DNA of 10,531 bases, taken from assembly GCA_016207365.1 (NCBI GenBank), contig JACQPU010000275.1, positions 1-10,531 of the forward strand. The letters are read 5' to 3'. The number at the start of each line of letters is the position of its first letter. Position 1 is the stretch's first letter. Both the position numbers and the translations under genes were made by a program. The stretch is from Ignavibacteriales bacterium (GTDB lineage: Bacteria > Bacteroidota > Ignavibacteria > UBA10030). The notes below the pieces were generated by a model that searched no databases, was not told the origin of the DNA, and was given only the letters and a program-made list of their open reading frames with translations. Shown piece after piece: positions 7,204 through 10,531 of this stretch.

Positions 7204-7626
7204 CTATTCTGAGGCGGTCTTGCTCCTCGACCCTATGCTGAGCGGGAATGGTCCCGCCTTCCGATCCAAATACCAGACCAGGAATGCCGCACCCGCCAGC
7301 GCCAGGTCCTTCATGAAATGCGCCATGTCATTCATTTGGGCCATCGCATCGTCAAGCGTCCAGAAGTTGTGCATGATCAACGCGGTGGGCACAAGGAATG
7401 CCACCAGCAGGAGTGCCCCGATCCGAATATAAACACCAAGGAGAATGCTCAATCCGCCAAGGACAAGCATGAGACCGGAGACAATGACAGCGAGTTGCGG
7501 AACCGGCACTCCTTTCATTCCGGCATATTGAGCCATCTGCTCAAGGTTTCCGAAATGCCCCATGAGGCCATTGACAATGAACACCATGGAAAAGAGAATC
7601 CGACCGACAAGAACGGCGTAATTCAT
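7204..7626 (-). CDS. DoxX family membrane protein
   Basis: Small integral inner-membrane protein of 140 residues, a usual length for DoxX-like proteins. Four hydrophobic segments are visible at about 4-23, 43-65, 68-85 and 104-120. The first contains GRILFSMVFIVNGLMGHF and is followed by a short polar stretch with MAQYAGMKGVPVP, a pattern typical of DoxX (usually F-NGxxHF... YAxxxGVPxP). The ATG at 7626 follows an AGGAGG site at five bases (7632-7637), a strong signal. The family is broadly linked to redox or sulfur compound handling in some bacteria (DoxD/DoxA thiosulfate:quinone oxidoreductase gives it the name), but most members are uncharacterised. It appears to be transcribed alone, with a leader containing an attenuator-like hairpin and a terminator behind it. 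Confidence 0.9.
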   Translation of the reverse strand: MNYAVLVGRILFSMVFIVNGLMGHFGNLEQMAQYAGMKGVPVPQLAVIVSGLMLVLGGLSILLGVYIRIGALLLVAFLVPTALIMHNFWTLDDAMAQMNDMAHFMKDLALAGAAFLVWYLDRKAGPFPLSIGSRSKTASE

Positions 7627-7675
7627 ACCTCCCTCCTAGATTGTGGTTACGTCCGATGTTAAACAACGGGATCTG

Positions 7676-7700
7676 AAAAAAGGTTCGCGCTCTCGCCGAA
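7676..7700 (-). promoter_or_regulatory. Attenuator-like hairpin in the DoxX leader
   Basis: On the minus strand TTCGGC pairs with GC-G-CGAA (one bulged G) around a GAGA tetraloop. CC and then six T follow (complement of 7676-7681). It sits about 50-75 bases upstream of the DoxX start codon, so it would end transcription before the gene if it works. I recognise no known riboswitch class in the bases upstream of it. Confidence 0.3.
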
Positions 7701-7776
7701 GTCTCATGGCAGTTTCTCTTGCCAACGGCACCAATAGGCGGGATCACCCTTTCCCTTCCACATACCGCCCAAAACG

Positions 7777-7817
7777 AATCCCAATCAGCAAAACCGGTTG
7801 GGATTTTCTGTTTTTAT
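7777..7817 (+). terminator. Orphan plus-strand rho-independent terminator candidate
   Basis: AATCCCAA (7777-7784) and TTGGGATT (7798-7805) form a perfect eight-base stem around a 13-base loop, followed by TTCTGTTTTTATT. The T-run is on the plus strand only. No plus-strand gene precedes it in this gap, so it could end an unannotated small or antisense RNA or insulate the promoter at 7873. Confidence 0.45.
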
Positions 7818-7872
7818 TAGTTTAACCTAGCATTCCTTGTCTCCCTTCCGATTTTTTGCCAAGCCTGGCCAC

Positions 7873-7901
7873 TTGACACCCTCCGTCTGGCACGCTACAT
7901 T
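7873..7901 (+). promoter_or_regulatory. Near-consensus sigma-70-type promoter for the TPR/DUF3052/mgsA cluster
   Basis: A perfect TTGACA (7873-7878) and TACATT (7896-7901, four of six) are spaced by exactly 17 bases, the optimum. Transcription would begin near 7908 and read rightward into the three plus-strand genes. It is the best promoter match noticed in the window. Confidence 0.55.
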
Positions 7902-8019
7902 GTTCAAGTTCTGATTCTGATGCTCCCCTCGAGAATTGCTTTAACGTTGAGATCCTCAGAGACCTCGCGCAGCGGGACCGTCCGGTTTCGGTTTGTCTCC
8001 CCTTGCCTGCTCAGGTGAC

Positions 8020-8334
8020 ATGTACGCAACCGTACCAAGTGTCGCCCCCGTTCTCGTGAGCTTCGTGCGCCCAGCGAGCGAACGGGGGCAGATCAGCCTC
8101 TTTCAGGGGGCCGCGTATGTGGAACTGGGACTGTTCGACAAGGCGGCCCAGTACTTCGCGGGTTCGTTGTCCGATTTCAAAGATCCTTCGGAGGCAGGGT
8201 GCGACTACGCGCTCATCTATCGCTACATTGCCCTCAATCGTATTGGAGCTGATGAGGAGGCCAACAAGCTTCTTCGTGAGCGTTTGAAGAAACCGAAAGG
8301 AAAGGAGTGGATAGGATCGATCGGCTCTCGTTAG
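8020..8334 (+). CDS. Short TPR-like protein, possibly an N-terminally truncated remnant
   Basis: The C-terminal two thirds look like tetratricopeptide sequence: ISLFQGAAYVELGLFDKAAQ, then CDYALIYRYIALNRIGADEE and ANKLLRERLKK, the usual ending of bacterial TPR proteins. TPRs mediate protein contacts; no partner is evident. The ATG at 8020 is preferred because AGGTGA lies just upstream; a TTG at 7993 in the same frame has no ribosome site. The first 25 residues resemble nothing I know, and there is no signal peptide although related TPR proteins are often exported. The length (104 aa) holds little more than one complete repeat pair. The reading ends with a TAG 18 bases before the DUF3052 start. 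It may be a decayed larger gene or a genuine small protein. Confidence 0.55.
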   Translation: MYATVPSVAPVLVSFVRPASERGQISLFQGAAYVELGLFDKAAQYFAGSLSDFKDPSEAGCDYALIYRYIALNRIGADEEANKLLRERLKKPKGKEWIGSIGSR

Positions 8335-8352
8335 CAAATGAGGAGTACACGC

Positions 8353-8790
8353 ATGAAACCATCAGGATACTCAGGAACACCGCTAGCCAAGAAGCTCGGC
8401 ATTAAAAACAATTTCAAAATACGCTTGATGAATCAGCCACATCACTATTTTGACCTTTTCACCGATATGCCACCTGACGTCAGAATCGTGAAGGATAGTA
8501 AAACAAAGAAGAACCTCATACACTATTTTACGACAAATGTCTCAGAATTAAAAGCGGACATCAAGAGATTAAGAGATGAAATAGAAGAGAACGGGATGAT
8601 TTGGATTTCGTGGCCGAAGAAATCCGCGAACATTGCGACGGACCTCGATGAGAATGCCATAAGAGCCATCGCATTAAAGAACAAATTGGTTGACGTAAAA
8701 GTATGTGCAATTGACGAGGTATGGTCGGGATTGAAACTGGTCATTAGGCTGAAAGACAGAAAAATAGAGTCCGGGGCGACTGTCTGGTGA
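8353..8790 (+). CDS. DUF3052 family protein
   Basis: 145-residue soluble protein of unknown function. It is recognised by the near-invariant start GYSGTPLAKKLGI (residues 5-17), the central GMIWISWPKK and the C-terminal LVDVKVCAIDEVWSGLKLVI, all signatures of DUF3052 as I know it. The middle segment has a more variable helical stretch (VSELKADIKRLRDEIEE). The ATG at 8353 is chosen over an in-frame ATG at 8338 because AGGAG (8341-8345) lies seven bases before it. It sits 25 bases upstream of mgsA and is probably co-transcribed with it. Sampled lines average about 40% GC, clearly lower than the efflux genes, which may mean a different origin. Biochemical role unknown. Confidence 0.88.
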   Translation: MKPSGYSGTPLAKKLGIKNNFKIRLMNQPHHYFDLFTDMPPDVRIVKDSKTKKNLIHYFTTNVSELKADIKRLRDEIEENGMIWISWPKKSANIATDLDENAIRAIALKNKLVDVKVCAIDEVWSGLKLVIRLKDRKIESGATVW

Positions 8791-8815
8791 AACAAAATAA
8801 TCAAAAGGAGCGGTG

Positions 8816-9286
8816 ATGGAAGTTGCGAAGCGAATTGCTTTGGTAGCACATGACAACTGCAAAAAGGATTTGATTGAATGGGTTGAATGGAACTGGAAAT
8901 TGCTCCTCGACCACAAGCTTATATGCACGGGAACCACCGGTCGCTTGGTTGAGGATGCAATATCAAAGAAATTGGAGAGTGGAAGATCATTCGAGCACAC
9001 AATTCTCAAACTCAAATCAGGTCCGTTTGGAGGCGATCAACAACTCGGGGCAATGATTGCAGAAGGAAATATCGACATCCTCATTTTCTTCTGGGACCCC
9101 ATGCAACCGCATCCACACGATGTTGATGTAAAAGCGTTGCTCAGAATCTCAGTCCTTTATAACATTCCTACGGCATGCAATAGGTCTACGGCAGATTTCC
9201 TTATTTCATCTCCCCTGATGACGGAACGATACACTCAGAGGCTCACCGATTACTCACAATACATCGATAGGTCAATGTCATCTTGA
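8816..9286 (+). CDS. mgsA: Methylglyoxal synthase
   Basis: Cytosolic lyase converting dihydroxyacetone phosphate to methylglyoxal and phosphate, a glycolytic bypass that relieves sugar-phosphate or phosphate stress. Nearly every family motif is present in the 156 residues: KRIALVAHDN with His12, TGTTG (38-42), SGPFGGDQQ with the catalytic-base aspartate (Asp74), FFWDPMQPHPHDVDVKALLR with Asp94, His101, Asp104 and Arg110, and NIPTACNRSTADFLISSPLM. The ATG at 8816 is preferred over the adjacent GTG at 8813 because AAGGAG (8805-8810) is five bases from it. Compared with E. coli MgsA as I recall it, about ten extra residues lie between TGTTG and SGP. It follows DUF3052 by 25 bases and converges with the gene ending at 9317. 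Confidence 0.96.
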   Translation: MEVAKRIALVAHDNCKKDLIEWVEWNWKLLLDHKLICTGTTGRLVEDAISKKLESGRSFEHTILKLKSGPFGGDQQLGAMIAEGNIDILIFFWDPMQPHPHDVDVKALLRISVLYNIPTACNRSTADFLISSPLMTERYTQRLTDYSQYIDRSMSS

Positions 9287-9316
9287 TGGACGAGAAGCAT
9301 CAGAAAGTCTCATCGT

Positions 9317-9607
9317 TCAGCACGAACCTCGATCTACCACCGTTTCGCACTTCGATGCAGGATATATTTCGACGCTCCCCACTTGAGCAAACAGCTGCAT
9401 GAAACGATTGACACTTTCCTTATCGGCCCCTTCAAGCGTCAAATGGAGAGAATGTCCACCGTCAATGACTGCTTCACTAAGAATCTTTATGCCGGCCTGA
9501 TCTGCATTTTCCTTTGAAAGGTGTTTAAGCAACATCGGTGCCATCTGCTTGTCCCGCGCTGGGCAATTTTCCGGAGAGTGTTTGTGTTGAACGACGAACA
9601 AGGACAT
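9317..9607 (-). CDS. Small conserved protein with His/Cys motif, unknown function
   Basis: 96-residue soluble protein. The ATG at 9607 is chosen because AAAGGAGG lies nine bases upstream and the conserved-looking start SLFVVQHKHSPENCPA begins there; an upstream in-frame start at 9637 adds only a poor, charged ten-residue tail. The N-terminal HKHSPENC (His8, His10, Cys15), a later SKCE (Cys87) and a terminal Cys96 could bind metal or form a disulfide. The rest (AVIDGGHSLHLTLEGADKE, VNRFMQLFAQVGSVEIYPAS) suggests a small ferredoxin-like alpha/beta fold. I recall similar uncharacterised proteins in environmental bacteria but no established function. It lies 46 bases behind the adenylyltransferase/rhodanese gene on the same strand, so a sulfur-related role is a guess from context. 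Confidence 0.8.
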   Translation of the reverse strand: MSLFVVQHKHSPENCPARDKQMAPMLLKHLSKENADQAGIKILSEAVIDGGHSLHLTLEGADKESVNRFMQLFAQVGSVEIYPASKCETVVDRGSC

Positions 9608-9653
9608 GGTTTCTTTCCTCCTTTCGGATCCAGACAAAAATCTATGACCTCTT

Positions 9654-10531
9654 TTAATATCTCGGCAATGAAGGATCGATTTTCACTGCCCATTCATCAA
9701 TGCCCCCAACCAGATTTTTCACTTTCTTAAACCCTAACTCTCTTAAGAATTCAACCGCTCGTTGACTGCGGCCTCCATGGTGACAATGGACGGCTATTTG
9801 TTGCGAAGAATCAAGCTCGTGGACACGATTTGGCAAGTCGCCGAGCGGGATAAGGTACCCCCCGATGTTCACGATCTCGTATTCGTAAGGTTCTCGAACA
9901 TCGAGAATAAATACACCTTCTCCACTCTCCAATTTCTCTTTTAGTTCTTCAGCAATGATCGCGTATTCTGATTGATCTTGGGCGTCAAACAATTGCGTGA
10001 CACCACAGAATGCTTCGTAGTCTATCAATTCCTTGATCGTAGGGTTCTCACTGCAGATGCGGCAATCGGGATTCTTGCGAAGCCTCAACTCTCGGAATTG
10101 CATCTTTAGCGCATCAAACAAGAGGAGTCGTCCGATTAATGGTTCACCAATTCCAAGGAGTAACTTTATTGTTTCATTCGCCTGCATAGTCCCGATAATG
10201 CCGGGGAGAACGCCGAGGACGCCTCCTTCGGCGCAGCTCGGAACTAAGCCGGGCGGAGGTGGCTCGGGATAAAGACACCGATAGCAAGGACCTTCCGTCG
10301 CATGAAAAACAGAAGCCTGACCTTCAAAACGGAAGATGCTGCCGTAGACATTTGGCTTGCCAAGAAGAACGCAAGCGTCATTGACAAGATAGCGGGTCGG
10401 AAAGTTATCCGTCCCATCAACGACGACATCATAATCTTTGAGAATCTCCAGTGCGTTCTCGGAAGTCAGCCGAGTTTCATAGGTTTCCACTTGAATGTTT
10501 GGGTTGATTCCCAGGATGCGTTCCCTGGCAG
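9654..10531 (-). CDS. E1-like adenylyltransferase fused to rhodanese (MoeB/MoeZ type), 5' end outside the window
   Basis: Activates a ubiquitin-like sulfur carrier (MoaD, ThiS or CysO type) by adenylation and supplies sulfur through its rhodanese domain, for molybdopterin, thiamine or cysteine synthesis. The frame is open to the right edge, reading ARERILGINPNIQVETYETR, so the GTG at 10490 is internal. About 95 N-terminal residues, including the nucleotide-binding glycine motif, are missing. Visible motifs are DGTDNFPTRYLVNDAC, the CxxC pair CYRC and CRIC for structural zinc, and PSCAEGGVLGVLPG with the conserved E1 cysteine. The C-terminal rhodanese domain has DVREPYEYE and the persulfide loop VHCHHGGRS. 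It ends with GGIDEWAVKIDPSLPRY, as is usual for these fusions. No carrier protein gene is in the window, so the pathway cannot be named. Confidence 0.93.
   Translation of the reverse strand, partial: ARERILGINPNIQVETYETRLTSENALEILKDYDVVVDGTDNFPTRYLVNDACVLLGKPNVYGSIFRFEGQASVFHATEGPCYRCLYPEPPPPGLVPSCAEGGVLGVLPGIIGTMQANETIKLLLGIGEPLIGRLLLFDALKMQFRELRLRKNPDCRICSENPTIKELIDYEAFCGVTQLFDAQDQSEYAIIAEELKEKLESGEGVFILDVREPYEYEIVNIGGYLIPLGDLPNRVHELDSSQQIAVHCHHGGRSQRAVEFLRELGFKKVKNLVGGIDEWAVKIDPSLPRY

Larger units (their letters stand above)
7627..8019. other. Divergent intergenic region between DoxX and the TPR/DUF3052/mgsA cluster
   Basis: About 390 bases with no confident gene. Going right, it contains the DoxX ribosome site, an attenuator-like hairpin on the minus strand (7676-7700), a plus-strand terminator-like hairpin (7777-7817) and a near-consensus plus-strand promoter (7873-7901). 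A 60-codon plus-strand frame at 7643-7825 runs through the terminator stem and is not supported as a gene. Confidence 0.5.

Noticed and set aside
7907..8074. Open plus-strand frame reading ENCFNVEILRDLAQRDRPV after the promoter
   Set aside because: Looks protein-like, but it has no ATG or other plausible start with a ribosome site and ends in another frame inside the TPR gene. Possibly a remnant, not annotated.
1..10531. tRNA, rRNA, CRISPR array, insertion sequence or prophage signals
   Set aside because: No direct repeats with regular spacers, transposase or integrase motifs, terminal inverted repeats or recognisable RNA genes were seen on either strand by eye.

Overview
The window comes from a diderm (Gram-negative type) bacterium. 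It encodes a TolC-type outer-membrane channel, a lipoprotein membrane-fusion protein and an RND inner-membrane pump, and several genes carry good Shine-Dalgarno sites. The phylum cannot be fixed from the sequence alone. The MalT-like regulator, the small DQAALRGLL-type protein, DUF3052 and methylglyoxal synthase are, from memory, compatible with Ignavibacteria/Bacteroidota-related or Chloroflexi-adjacent metagenome lineages, but this is a weak inference. Base composition is uneven: sampled lines of the efflux genes are about 58-67% GC, while the DUF3052 gene averages about 40%.

Left part (1-3573, minus strand): a tripartite efflux operon transcribed right to left as tolC-like OMF, MFP lipoprotein, RND permease. 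The permease runs off the left edge and is frameshifted in a short homopolymer (84-88), so as written it encodes only the first ~247 residues of a protein that is usually over 1000.

Middle (3574-6861, minus strand): a 76-residue small protein and, upstream of it, a 920-residue LuxR-family ATPase regulator of the MalT (LAL) type. All five genes up to this point lie on the same strand. The gap between regulator and small gene holds three inverted repeats and a heptanucleotide tandem repeat. The gap before the tolC-like gene holds a perfect 13-bp palindrome that could be an operator. A working reading is that the LAL protein senses a small molecule and controls the pump; this is inference from position.

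6862-8019: a DoxX-family membrane protein (minus strand) with a candidate terminator behind it, and a divergent, largely non-coding region ahead of it. That region holds an orphan plus-strand terminator-like hairpin, a minus-strand attenuator-like hairpin and a near-consensus sigma-70-type promoter facing right.

Right part: a plus-strand cluster of a short TPR-like protein (probably a remnant or divergent), a DUF3052 protein and methylglyoxal synthase (mgsA). It meets a convergent minus-strand pair: an E1-like adenylyltransferase/rhodanese fusion (MoeB/MoeZ type, cut by the right edge) and a small His/Cys-containing protein of unknown function downstream of it.
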